Positions 8,372 through 19,004 of a stretch of DNA of 20,670 bases are shown here, piece after piece. Source of the DNA: Saccoglossus kowalevskii (Eukaryota > Hemichordata > Enteropneusta > Harrimaniidae); the NCBI RefSeq assembly GCF_000003605.2, contig NW_003142841.1, forward strand, positions 41,270-61,939, read 5' to 3'. Within the stretch, counting starts at the first letter, position 1. Every line of letters starts with the position of its first letter. Under the pieces are notes generated by a model. It worked only from the letters and a program-made list of their open reading frames with translations. It made no database searches and was not told where the DNA came from. A program made the translations under genes and the position numbers.

Positions 8372-9478
8372 TGTGTGACATGTGGTGAAAAAATCATAAT
8401 GCTGTAGACGTGGGTAGTTATGGTGGTCACGAATTATCAGTAAATATGTATTTTCATAAAATAATACGTTACATAAATTTCTTTGGAAATAGCTAAACAA
8501 ACATTTTTGTATTTTGTCGGATAATCTCCAAAAATAATTCCGCACTGGGTTTGATTATTTCAAATCAATAATTATAAAACATTTTGACCTCCCCAACAAA
8601 ATTGTTACATTTTTCACAGAGTTCACGACTCAGTAAATACGTAGTCAAATGAGTATATATATGTTTCTTTTCAAGGAAGAATTATCTCCCAGGTGACCCT
8701 ATATGTGGGTATATTAACTGCAAGTACAAAACGATCTCCGTCAGAACAAAGACGCTTGGGAGCTACTCCAAGGACGCGGAGTGACAGGGAAGAGAAAGCG
8801 ATGGAGGAAAAGTAACATAATTTGAATTGCAAATAACTTTTAATATTGGCAACATGAGTCATTTTAAATTTAATTGCTGGCTTGCCATCACGCAGCTGTC
8901 TCCTAGGTACTTGACACATCGTCGCTGACCCGCCTTAAGTGATGTTGATCGTGAATATTTTTAAAATGATTTTGTTAACCTCTAAAATCACCAGTCGCCA
9001 ACATTCTGTGGGTTGTTCATCAATAAAGCGAATAAGTTGATAATTTGAAGAAGTTGATGACAATCAGCTATATCATTATCCAAAATTCGAATTTGTCAAA
9101 GATTGCAATATACATGTTTGGTCACGTGACATTTACATATATTTCGAAATAAAAACTTAGCTATCATAATGATTGTATAATTCGTATTATTTACTGTACG
9201 CAGTGTTTACAAAAGTCAACCCTATTTTATATAAACGTCGACAGATTGTACACTGATTATGAAAATTTGCCATTCTCCTCACTTGTGTTTACAGTTCGTC
9301 AGGCAAGTTCATCTTAAGTAGCTCTCAGAGGTTTGGTTGGTTTCCTGTGAGACTATCACGACCTAGACTAGAACGTAGGGGAAGTGTTTTTTGTCTTGTA
9401 ACAATGACACATACATTTTTTTTTCCATATAACCAAGTGTACTCAAGCATTTAATACTTCTGTCAACATTATCACGCC
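8372..9478. other. AT-rich spacer, no gene seen
   Basis: No protein family is recognisable on either strand and no RNA gene is apparent. GTCACGTGAC at 9121-9130 is a perfect palindromic E-box of the USF/TFEB type, with no assigned target gene. Confidence 0.4.
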
Positions 9479-9583
9479 CGTCATCACTATCTGAGAACAC
9501 GTCATCATTGTCTGAGAACATATCGTCACTGTCTGAGAACACGTCATCATTATCTGAGAACACGTCGGCACTATCTGAGAACT
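9479..9583 (-). repeat. Five 21-bp repeats, encoding an acidic F-S-D-x-x-D heptad on the minus strand
   Basis: Units start at 9479, 9500, 9521, 9542 and 9563, each ending CTGAGAACA or a close variant. Because 21 is a multiple of 3, a minus-strand frame reads through as repeated heptads of the form V/M-F-S-D-x-D-D (last unit S-A-D), then continues about 38 codons to a stop at 9363. There is no upstream ATG: a TAG precedes the first repeat Phe. That TAG is part of ATTATTTAG, which could be a splice acceptor, so a terminal exon is conceivable. More simply it is a coding-neutral minisatellite. Substitutions among units are few. Confidence 0.85.
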
Positions 9584-10019
9584 AAATAATATGTAAAAAC
9601 TCCCGGATGTTTTTCAATGTAGACTACCTACATAGTGTGAACATTTCAATATAAAATAAACAGGTATGTGTACCTTTAATTTTTAATCTTCTAAATTGTA
9701 TACGTGACAGAGCTTATATTTTGTTTGATGTACAGCAAAAAAAACACATGTTTTCGTGGGATGTCACGTACCTACGTCTATGCCTTAGGCCAGGTCATCT
9801 TGAATTTTCAAGGTGAATGTTCCGCCGAAGTGTTGTAGAGGGAGGAATGCCCGAACGAACAAAACCGTGCAGGCGGACGATGAGCCAGGTTGGCCGGATT
9901 GTTTTCTCTAATTTGATAGAAATAATGAAGTTTATGCAAGAAAACTTTGTTTTTTTTATTATAATTTATTGGAGTGAATTATCCTGCCACATTGACATGC
10001 GTAATGCCACGTCATGTTT
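9584..10019. other. Spacer; small inverted repeat, no convincing gene
   Basis: TCATCTTGAA and TTCAAGGTGA at 9795-9816 form an inverted repeat (9 of 10 pairs). An ATG-started frame at 9817-10026 (69 codons) begins with Arg-rich, GC-richer codons and then turns into AT-rich hydrophobic sequence; it matches no family I know, so I do not call a gene. The first 25 codons could be a remnant exon. Confidence 0.35.
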
Positions 10020-10415
10020 TTTATGACGTAATGACATATAGTTGTTATGAAACATACCATATTATGGTTGTTATGACTTGATGATATATGGGTGTTCGCA
10101 TGTAATAACATGGTTGTTATGACGTCATGACATATGGCTGTCATTAAAACAATGCCATATGACTGTCATGACGTAATGACATATGGCTGTCATAATATAT
10201 GGTTGTTACGACGTAGTGGCATTGCTGTTATGAAGTACTGGCATATGGCTTTTATGACGTATGAAATATGGTTGCTACGAAAAAATGTCATGTGGCTGTT
10301 ATGACGTATGACATGTGGTTGCTACGATGTAAAGTCATGTGGCTGTTATGACGTATGACATATGGTAGTTACGAGGTTATATAACATGGTTATTATGACG
10401 TTAAAAATATGAGTG
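10020..10415. repeat. Degenerate composite minisatellite rich in TGACGT (CRE-like) motifs
   Basis: Units of the form TTATGACGTATGACATATGG and CTACGATGTAAAGTCATGTGG alternate. The clearest repeat period is 47 bp (GTCATGTGGCTG at 10287 and 10334), made of 23- and 24-base half-units. The left part is more diverged. TGACG recurs about seven times, and a perfect CRE palindrome TGACGTCA is at 10120-10127. Boundaries are approximate. No frame stays usefully open. Confidence 0.8.
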
Positions 10416-11394
10416 TTATGTTTAATATCATCGATCACGGAATAAGTTTGATTTCGAAAAAACAGTCGTATTGGCTGAAAATTGAAATGATAGTCATCAC
10501 AAAATGTTGGTTGCTTGTTGACTCCTCTGCTATAGCCGTATAACTCTATAGTTTTTATAATAGGCAAATATACCATTCAATTTTATAACAATCATTTATT
10601 TGTAGTCGTGGTATATTAATTGATTGTTCTCAGTTGACGTGCTATTATAAATTAACACCTGCGATTGAAGTGAAGAGATAAGTAAACCAGATGCAAATGA
10701 TGGAGATGCGCTGACAGGTCAAATTAGGACAATGACGTCAACGCATGTACGATGAGTACTAATGTCTGGCTATTAACTACGATCTGAAGTTGTTGTTTTA
10801 AACATAAGTTATGTTAAATGTAAATTCCTATCTTGGGTCAAAACGTATCTGTAATATATGCAGCTCGAGGTCTCCTCGAACACAAAAATGAGGACATCGG
10901 AAATTAAATCGCGTATATTCCAGCCTATTAACTCGGTGGAGAAAGGAAAAACGAATCCGTATCCATGTGGAAATTGAATAGTGTATATTTGTTACAAAGT
11001 TCTTGATATACATATAGTGACTTGCGGGGAAGACATTTAAAATGTAGTACATATTAACTGCTGCGAAAATTCAGAACTGCATTTGTGTTTATATGTTAAT
11101 GAAATGTTGAATAGTAGTCTACGTTAGATGTTAGTTATATTATTGGAATGTACAAAATATGCAAGTCCGTTGTCAGTAGTCGTGACGCTGAAATTATACA
11201 ATGAGTTAAAGGGTATTCAAAAAAAATCAGATACGAGTTAAGGGGTATTCACAAACCACGTATGGTTTTAATATATGTAAAGCACGTTTCAACGTGTTCA
11301 TACGGACAAGTGAAATAAATGTATTCGAAACAATAAATTATTCGTTAATATTGTATAGTCAGTGATTGGATAACAAACAACATACGCTGTGAAA
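10416..11394. other. AT-rich spacer, no gene seen
   Basis: I find no recognisable coding region or RNA gene. A short direct duplication of GTTAAGGGGTATTCA / GTTAAAGGGTATTCA type occurs near 11206-11252. The right edge blends into the ATTGG array. Confidence 0.4.
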
Positions 11395-12345
11395 TGATTG
11401 GTTTATATAAAGTGTTGCGATTGGTTCATATAATGTAAGTATTCTAATGTATTGGTTCATGTGCTGTGATTGGTTCATATACTGTGAGTATTCTAATGTG
11501 ATTGGTTTATATACTGTGCTGTGATTGGTTCATATACTATAACTATTCTAATGCGATTGGTTCATGTGCTGGGATTGATTCATATACTGTAAGTATTCTA
11601 AGGCGATTGGTTCATATAATGTGATGTGATTGGTTTATATACTATAAGTATTCTAATGAGATTGGTTTATATGCTGTGCTGTAATTGGGTCATATACTGT
11701 AAGTATTCTTATGCGATTGGTTCATATACTGTGATGTGATTGGTTCATATACTGTAAGTATTCTAATGCGATTGGTTCATATCTACTGTGATTGGTTCAC
11801 ATAATGTGAGTATTCTAATGTGATTGGTTCATATAATGTGATGTGATTGGTTCATATACTGTAAATATTCTAATGCGATTGGTTCATATAATGTGATGTC
11901 ATTGGTTCATATAATGTAAGTATTCTAATGCGATTGGTTCATATACTGTGCTGTGATTGGTTCATATAATGTGATGTGATTAGTTCATATAATGTAAGTA
12001 TTCTAATGCAATTGGTTCATATAATGTGATGTGATTGGTTCATATAATGTGAGTATTCTAATGTGATTGGTTCATATAATGTGATGTGGTTGGTTCATAT
12101 ACTGTAAATATTCTAATGTGATTGGTTCATATAATGTCATGTGATTGGTATATATAATGTAAGTATTCTAATGTGATTGGTTCATATAATGTGATGTGAT
12201 TGGTTCATATAATGTGAGTATTCTAATGTGATTGGTTCCTATACTTTTCTTTGATTGGTTCATATAATGTGAGTATTCTAATGTGATTGGTTCATATAAT
12301 TTGATGTGATTGGTTCATATACTGTAAATACTTTAATGTAGTTGG
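11395..12345. repeat. Composite 32/23-bp minisatellite of CCAAT-box units (about 32 ATTGG copies)
   Basis: The core TGATTGGTTCATATAATGT recurs through about 950 bp. Spacing between ATTGG cores alternates: a 32-base unit containing TAAGTATTCTAATG and a 23-base unit containing GTGATGTG, giving a 55-bp higher-order period (for example cores at 11469, 11501, 11524, 11556, 11606, 11629). I count about 32 exact ATTGG cores and a few mutated ones (GATTGATT, GATTAGTT, GGTTGG). In reverse complement the core reads TGAACCAATCA, a good match to the NF-Y CCAAT-box consensus. No open frame is maintained. Array ends are approximate. Confidence 0.95.
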
Positions 12346-14489
12346 TTTATTAATGTAAATATTGCATATAACACACTTTGATATAACAGCTTCCTGTCCA
12401 GTGCGTTGAACTCTGATGGCCAATACAATTGCGAAATACATACATACATCACGCCCGCCAATTGAAAGATCTGGTCTATTGTATGGAGTACCGAGCAACA
12501 ACCTATAGCGCTATTGTTACATTACATTGAATTATTTGCTTAGCTTAATATAATATTTACCGTAAGAGCCACGCTTGATAACAATACAAAAATAGTTGAA
12601 AAAAAAGTAAACTGAATGCATTTAATTAAAAAAATATATACGTTTAAATAATCATTGATTCGACTCAATCGTTTATTTATGTCATTCATAAATGCTTATA
12701 TATTATTAAAGTACGCGAATTCAAAGAATGTTAAACTGCAATAGAATTACATATTCGGCACTACAACACAGTGTACTTATGTAATGTATGGTATAGTATG
12801 GTTACTGCTATGACAACTAATTTACATATCTACTTTCCAATCCTTGTGTGATCACAGTGCTCCGCATGATATGTTGGGAAACTTTAACAGCGTGACAAAT
12901 AATTCAATGGAAAACAGCTATTACAGGAAAGTAAATTTCCTACTCAGTGTGGGGGCAGATATGACCCATACTGTCCAATTAACCGGTGGAAGGTCATAGG
13001 CCAAGGTCAGGGGGCCAACAAGGCATTACAAATCCCTTTCTACCAATCAGGCATACACGCTGTTACGGATACGTAATTCAGCGTAATTTAAGTCGTTACA
13101 ATGTTTGCAGATACCACATATAGTGTCCTAAACGAGAGACAATTCCGAATCGCCTTTGTGTAAATGCCAACCCTCATATATTATTATGTCGAAACCATTT
13201 ATGTTGCTGCATTAGTCGCGGTATAAATAATAAATACGGACGTAATGAAAAATGCAATGTAAATGTTTACCTACCACATCACGTCTCAGTGCTTATAGAA
13301 TGGTGCGTGGAACAGCATTCACTTCCCTCCATCCTCATATATCACCGTGTAATCCGCGTCTAGTGTATAGTGTTGCATTCATAGACACCCTCTACGATAT
13401 TTGATATTATTTAAATCAGCCTCGGTAGATTCGACGCATGTGTGGTGAATCGGACGGGCTGGCACGTCTGGTGTGCGATTTAGTCCGATGATATATATTA
13501 ATAATGAATAGGAAGGGCATCGTCAATGACGTCATTCATTTTGCTTCATCGGGGACGCATCAATGCCTGCAAAGCCAATTAGATCATAATTTATCACATT
13601 ATTTCAACAAATTTCGAGGACGGGAAAGGGGACGTGTCATCGACATTGCTACATTTCAGTGCGCCTATTGTGTATATGTTTTTTTTTCAATATGTCGATA
13701 TTTGTATTTTCTACTGTATAGCATGACGTAAGCGATGTTGGTATCCTTGCCGGATATAAAGATATTGTTACCGCGTGTAGGACACACTGGCACAGCCGGA
13801 GAGCAGGAAAGTAGGCGCAGGCGAGCGTAAAACGTTTTCTAGCTGTTTTCAATGTGATCAAAGAACGTATTTAAATGTCAAATTTGTACGTTTATAAACA
13901 AGAATTGACAGCTATGGGTGGTAAAATTGTTTAGTAACAATATATTGAAATTTATTTGCAAATGCTATCGTAAAATACTCACTAAATGGTGTAATCTACC
14001 AGCCGTATTTATCTTAGTAGACCCATACAAACTATATTGAGGTTTCTGGTCATCGAAGAATCGTGTCAATTACATTTGTTCGCGGCAACGCTTTTTTTCA
14101 GGATTTTATCAGAATTTTCAGAAAGAAAATAAGTATAACATTTTCATAAAAAAATAAAAATGGATAAATTGTATAACAAATTTTAGAAAAAAAACACAGA
14201 AAACTTTTCTTGGCTTTATATATTACAATGTTCGAATCAATTAAAATCGCAAATCCGTCGTCTTAAGTCGATAATTATAAAAACAATATTTGTTATTCAG
14301 AAATATTCTACTATAATGCTGTTTTTATTTATACCCTTCATAGAAGCCACATATAAACATTGTTGTAAGGTATATTTTTTAGCAGTTTCGTGAATTCATT
14401 TTGCTTTTAGGAATTCAAACGCGTCTTTGATTTTTCTTCTTACCAACGTACTGAGAAAACGTTTCTTTTCTTCAAGTTCTTTTCAGATT
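12346..14489. other. AT-rich spacer, no convincing gene
   Basis: No protein family is recognised. AGGTCA occurs twice, seven bases apart, at about 12991-13009 (AGGTCATAGGCCAAGGTCA), resembling a pair of nuclear-receptor half-sites. ATCGGAC (13449-13455) and GTCCGAT (13483-13489) form a 7-bp inverted repeat. An ATG-started 75-codon frame at 13504-13731 has no recognisable domain and is left uncalled. The segment 14080-14340 is very A/T-rich. Confidence 0.35.
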
Positions 14490-14495
14490 CTTTGT

Positions 14496-14519
14496 ATCGT
14501 GCCCGCCGACGGGCATGAT
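14496..14519. repeat. Short GC hairpin
   Basis: ATCGTGCCCG and CGGGCATGAT pair over ten positions (one G-T wobble) around the loop CCGA. It is an isolated GC-rich hairpin in AT-rich DNA. It could be the tip or internal stem of a small repeat, but no flanking element ends are recognised. Confidence 0.5.
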
Positions 14520-16829
14520 GGTATCACTGTGTTTGTAACTATCGGACAATATCAAATTGAAACGACACAATAATGTCTACAATCACACGGCCACGTGTCG
14601 CGTACGTACGTGGTGTTCTTATCGAAAAGTTTGAAAAATGGAAGTGGGTATCCATTTATTATTTGTTCGCCTGCCAATTTAAAATAAATGATATTTCAAA
14701 CCTCTTTTTGAAAATTACCAGCTCAATTGCGTTAATACTTGGTAAGTAGGTACCGTGGATAGACCTTTATCAGATTTGTTTATTTCGTGACGAATTCTTC
14801 AGTTTTCTATTTTTAGCAAATATTTTTGTAATGTTTGGTAAAAGATGTTATTTTCGACTTTTTCGGTCAATAATTTATTCTCCGAGTTATTAGAACCATA
14901 TATTAACCTATATTAACTATTTGTCTGTTGTTTCACACTAAGTAACAACATCTTGCCGAAGTTCACAGTGACACACCTGTATTTTACAATGTATTTTATA
15001 CACGTTGTATACGTCGCTATGAGTCCCATATCGAACAGGACGCGGCGCGACGACCACCATCACGCGGCGTTAGAGTTCATGGCGCAGTTTATTCAGGCTT
15101 ACACTGCCCAAAAAACAAAAAATAAACAAAAACACGCTCATATCAGTATGACGTATTTCAGTTGTACTAATGACTTTATAATGAATCACATATAAAATAT
15201 ATTTAAATTTAAATTTGATTGCAAGTATTCTGAATCGTATTGTCTACTGTCTTATAAACAAAATTAACATCAATCTATTGTGCGAGCGGTTAGTCTTATC
15301 TTCATCGCGATCTAGCCTCAATAATGAAATATGTGATTTAAAAAAAATGTGTGCTAGGAAAGGCAATTAAGGCTGTTATATTTTAAGGGATTGTAGATTC
15401 CTTGGTTATTATTATAAAGATTCATGTTACCATGATTGATAAGAATTGTGTGCGATGCGAAGTAGATTTTGTTTGACAGAGCGTGCTCGTTCCTCATGTG
15501 GGCAACTGATTTGGAAATCTCGCCTTTCCGTATTTTCTCTCATGTTATTCGATGATTGCTTCAGCTACGGGGCTTAAAATCGAATGTCAATATTTTTCAC
15601 AGACCGGATTACATATGCCGGGGGATATATTCAAATGACAGTCTCAATCTGACGGGTTTCAAGAAATTAAAGTGGTATGTGAGGGGCATATATAACGATC
15701 GAAATGTTGTTGTTTTGAATTATTATTACTTCACGGGGCAAGGATTGTTCACAATATTTCAGCGAGGGTTGTCACGACTGAAACGAGGCCGTGCGGGATT
15801 GGCTATCCTTTAAATTATCCTGCTAATAGGATAGCTGGGTTAATGAAATATGTACTGAGAATAACTTCTCTAACGGCATACACGAACTATCGTCCCCATC
15901 TGAGAGAGAATGTTATCAGTGTGAAATTACATAGATCGGGTGTGAACACACTGTATACGTGATTTATACTACGGAGTAATCGCCTTGTTGACATCGTCTG
16001 AATCTCAGCTCTCCGCCTCCATTCGAACATGTACTGCTTTACTTTCACAAAAATGACTTGTACAACTCTATGTTGATTTTTATAACGCGATTTTTTTGTT
16101 CATCTTCGGAAAATCCAGCTCGCGTTACGAGAGTGAAGTACTGACACTGCGTCTAAAACGATCACTACTTCTCGTGCGGTTTATACACTAAAATCTCAGT
16201 CTGGCAAACGATGACTCAATTTATATTCATCTCATCTCTGTCAGTTCTCGTTTCGTTCAAATGTCGGTTACTAAAAGTAGTCGTGACAGCTTATAAAAGC
16301 AGTATAGGCAGGTAATTGTATGTGATACAGTACGAAAATCGTAATTATAGTCTGGCACACATCTTACATGAAACACTTTGCGTACTGATATTTGTCCAGC
16401 CAAATAACCGTCTAGTGCGCATGTACTTGTACCTAAGAGCAATTTCACTACACTGTATAAGCTAATGTTACGATTGTTACGTACATCCACTATTGATAGT
16501 GTAGGTATTAAATGACATATATTGATGGTCATGATGACAAAATCGTGTAATTCCATTATACGCACTGTTGCTAGACACGGAATTTTGTATGTTTTATGTG
16601 GTTTGTATAAACAATTCTATATACGAGTGACTTTTTGCAGTCTAGGAAATGGCGCGAATTGGAACACAGCCTCGCGACATTTACGTGGTATCACGCTGTT
16701 GTGTCGTCACATGACGCGCCGTATAAATGGCGCATATTGCAGCGTCAATAGATGTCACTCACGAAAACAAGCGTTATTTTCTTACCTATACCAAAAGAGA
16801 CTTGAGAAAATGCTAAAAAGCATAAATAC
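14520..16829. other. AT-rich spacer with minor inverted repeats; no convincing gene
   Basis: Open frames at 14953-15195, 15556-15813, 16522-16857 (plus) and 16257-16565 (minus) start at TTG or GTG, not ATG, or overlap a transposon, and match no family I know. GCTATCCT (15802-15809) and AGGATAGC (15828-15835) form a perfect 8-bp inverted repeat. A possible TATA box at 16722-16727 is listed separately. Confidence 0.35.
16722..16727 (+). promoter_or_regulatory. TATA-like box within a GC-flanked inverted repeat
   Basis: TATAAA lies between GCGCC (16716-16720) and GGCGC (16729-16733), which are complementary. The surrounding 16640-16740 is GC-richer, with GTCACATGAC just upstream. No downstream gene is recognised: the next ATG frame (from 16751) is only about 17 codons long. 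A core promoter is possible but unsupported by a product. Confidence 0.2.
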
Positions 16830-16976
16830 CAGGGGCGGATCTAGGATTCTGGAATAGGGGGGGCGGCGATAAGTTGGCCTATAAAGGCCAAGTTCGCGAG
16901 CGCCGATGGCGCGAAGCCCTGTTTGTTGTTAAAAATAGGGGGCGGCCCCCTCGGCCCCCATCTAAATCCGCCAATG
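16830..16976. mobile_element. 147-bp MITE with GGCGGAT-type inverted ends and a 5-bp target duplication
   Basis: The left end CAGGGGCGGATCTAGG and the reverse complement of the right end, CATTGGCGGATTTAGATGG, agree over CA..GGCGGAT.TAG. AATAC flanks both sides (16825-16829 and 16977-16981), consistent with a 5-bp target-site duplication. The interior has paired stems: TTGGCC with GGCCAA (about 16874-16891), and TTCGCG with CGCGAA around GCGCCGATGG (about 16892-16914). A G-run and a C-run lie inside the two ends. Elements with GGCGGATCCAGG-like ends are widespread in marine invertebrate genomes as I recall; the superfamily is not assigned. There is no coding capacity. Confidence 0.7.
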
Positions 16977-16981
16977 AATAC

Positions 16982-18048
16982 GGTGACAAAAGCGTAAATT
17001 GGAAGCATTATATGCTAGAATCTACATATGTCACATGACATGAAATCGTCATTTGAATGTTAGTCGATGATTCAAGATGGCTGACCATGTAATATGTAAA
17101 TTTGTTATATGTATCATTCATACTCCAGCTGAGAGTCAGTCAATATTCTGATTAGAGAAAGGGGAAGACTGTTAACCATATGTATTTTCATTTTCTCTAT
17201 TCGCCCATTTTTAATCTTCGATAACCACCGGCAAAGTTTGAATTGTCGTCATCTGTAATATTAAAGTCGTTGTGCAGCGTGGGATTGAACTCGTATAAAC
17301 GAACAACATATTTTACACATGTTGTATGTGGCACTTTAATTTTATGTTACAGACTTTCTGATGTTTTCCCTACTTAGAACCAGACTATTATGATTATGGA
17401 AGCAATTTCGCTTGTGATTTTGAATAATTTATCAATTGTAATTATATTACTTACATTGGACGTGTTTTGAAAATATAATTATTGATATAGAGTAATGAGA
17501 TTGGTATTCAATTTAATATTTTTATAGTTCATAATTTCGATAGGCGGTATAAATGCAGGTTGGAAGACGGACGTGACTTGAGTGCAAAATTAATGATGAC
17601 TTGAATTCCAAATTACATAACCGATAGTAGGCGGGAAAATCTAGTCGGCCGACAGTTTTAAAAAGAAGGCCGACTGAACGCAGAAAAGGAAGCATGTTCC
17701 ATTCCCCTGACAACCGTCAACCGATATTCCTATCTACTAGACCGATTGTAATCAGCCGCGATTACTTTCGACAACATATTATTTTCCGCCAAAGATTTGT
17801 TTATTTCCTTTTTCCCATTTTCTATCATTTCCTTATTAATTTTGGACCAAATGGGGGCAACTTTTCATTTTCTACAGTTCTTGGTCAAATATTGTAAAAG
17901 AAATACGTAAAACAATTTAGGAATTATTTTTTGGCGAAAAGCGACAAACGTCGACTTTGGTGATCAGTGTTTACCTTTAGTACATGGAATATCTTCACCA
18001 TAATATACCTTATGTATGACCTCTGAAGGTCACACATCCCGGCACTTT
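16982..18048. other. AT-rich spacer with one perfect hairpin; no gene seen
   Basis: AGTCGGCC (17643-17650) and GGCCGACT (17668-17675) form a perfect 8-bp stem with a 17-base loop. The rest holds no recognisable coding or RNA gene; short open frames such as 17694-17897 look like translated spacer. Confidence 0.4.
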
Positions 18049-18162
18049 ATTCTATTCTATTCTATTCTATTCTATTCTATTCTATTCTATTCTATTCTAT
18101 TCTATTCTATTCTATTCTATTCTATTCTATTCTATTCTATTCTATTCTATTCTATTCTATTC
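18049..18162. repeat. Pure (ATTCT)n microsatellite, 22.8 copies
   Basis: The pentanucleotide ATTCT repeats without interruption for 114 bases, and ends at TCACTA. An open frame reads through it (18016-18246) only because a 5-base unit without stops in that frame stays open over 15-base cycles; it is not a gene. The same unit forms the expanded repeat in human ATXN10 (SCA10), known for unpairing easily. Confidence 0.98.
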
Positions 18163-19004
18163 ACTATTTTTGTAAAACATTCCAATAACTTAATTAATTT
18201 TGTAAAACACCCTACATCTCAACGACCAGAAGTGCAGAATACATAAACAACTATAGTCGTTCAAACGTCGAGAGCGATCTGCCAGTGAGTCACATTAGTA
18301 CGGTTCCACTATTATTATGGGAAGGTCAATGTAGTTAAAAATAAATCCATTTTATGTACCTATTTGTGGTTAACTGGCAGCTCGTCTAGGACACACACTG
18401 GCAGACGTGTGCTCTGTAAGCAATCAGGGCAGACTATTACTTTGAAATGATCCAATTGCCAATCACGCCTGTTTTATAGAACATCTTTCCAATCGTTATT
18501 GCCCGTGTGTCACAATGCATGTCAATGTTCGGTAGTAAGTGTAATCTCACTCACAGTCAGGCTGCCATACTGCGCTAAGCTATAGTGTAGGAATACTCAC
18601 ATACGATATGATCGCTGTAGAATATCATCCGCCCCATCCAATGTCACACGAGTGTGGTTTATATATATGTGTCTAGCCCGCACGAGACGTGCACGATAAC
18701 AAACATAATGTTCTCTCTGTGTAGTAACCTACCACTTGTCAGTACTGTGCGCTCAATGCCGCTTCACGCTGAATACACCTGCATCTGCACACTTGAAAAA
18801 CAGACTGCGCATGCGCAGTGATATAATGAGGACTGTGGAGCGATTGTTATTAACTGTTTCTGCTTTCTGTTCCGCTGACAGATTGACAATGGCACAAATT
18901 CAATAAATGCAACTGTTCATTCATCAAACAAAATTGGGTGTATTGCTTCCCACAGATACGTTTGACCACTGCCATCAAGACAATTCACCTGTCTGATAAC
19001 TATA
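18163..19004. other. Spacer with an NRF1-like palindrome; no gene seen
   Basis: No coding region is recognised. A TATA-like run lies near 18660-18668 (tatatatat), 140 bases left of a perfect NRF1-type palindrome. The two could mark a promoter, but no gene follows before the minisatellite at 19005. Confidence 0.35.
18804..18819. promoter_or_regulatory. Perfect NRF1-type palindrome
   Basis: ACTGCGCATGCGCAGT is a 16-base perfect palindrome that contains the full NRF1 core TGCGCATGCGCA. NRF1 sites commonly mark TATA-less housekeeping promoters in animals. No transcription unit is evident next to it. Confidence 0.45.

Noticed and set aside
9817-10026. 69-codon ATG-started frame
   Set aside because: Only the first 25 or so codons are non-spacer-like in composition; it matches no family and has no supporting promoter or splice evidence.
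12991-13009. Nuclear-receptor response element
   Set aside because: Two AGGTCA half-sites seven bases apart are suggestive, but this spacing is not a standard high-affinity arrangement and no target gene is seen.
2188-14597. Scattered CACGTG E-boxes (2188, 3391, 9123, 14592 and one per 161-bp unit) as a bHLH cluster
   Set aside because: Outside the satellite copies only four occur, close to chance expectation, and none sits by a recognised gene.
14953-15195. 80-codon open frame
   Set aside because: It starts at TTG; the middle is GC-richer, but I recognise no domain.
16522-16857. 111-codon open frame
   Set aside because: It starts at TTG and its last codons are the end of the 147-bp MITE; no family resemblance.
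18016-18246. 76-codon frame rich in Tyr-Ser-Ile-Leu-Phe
   Set aside because: It is the translation of the (ATTCT)n microsatellite.
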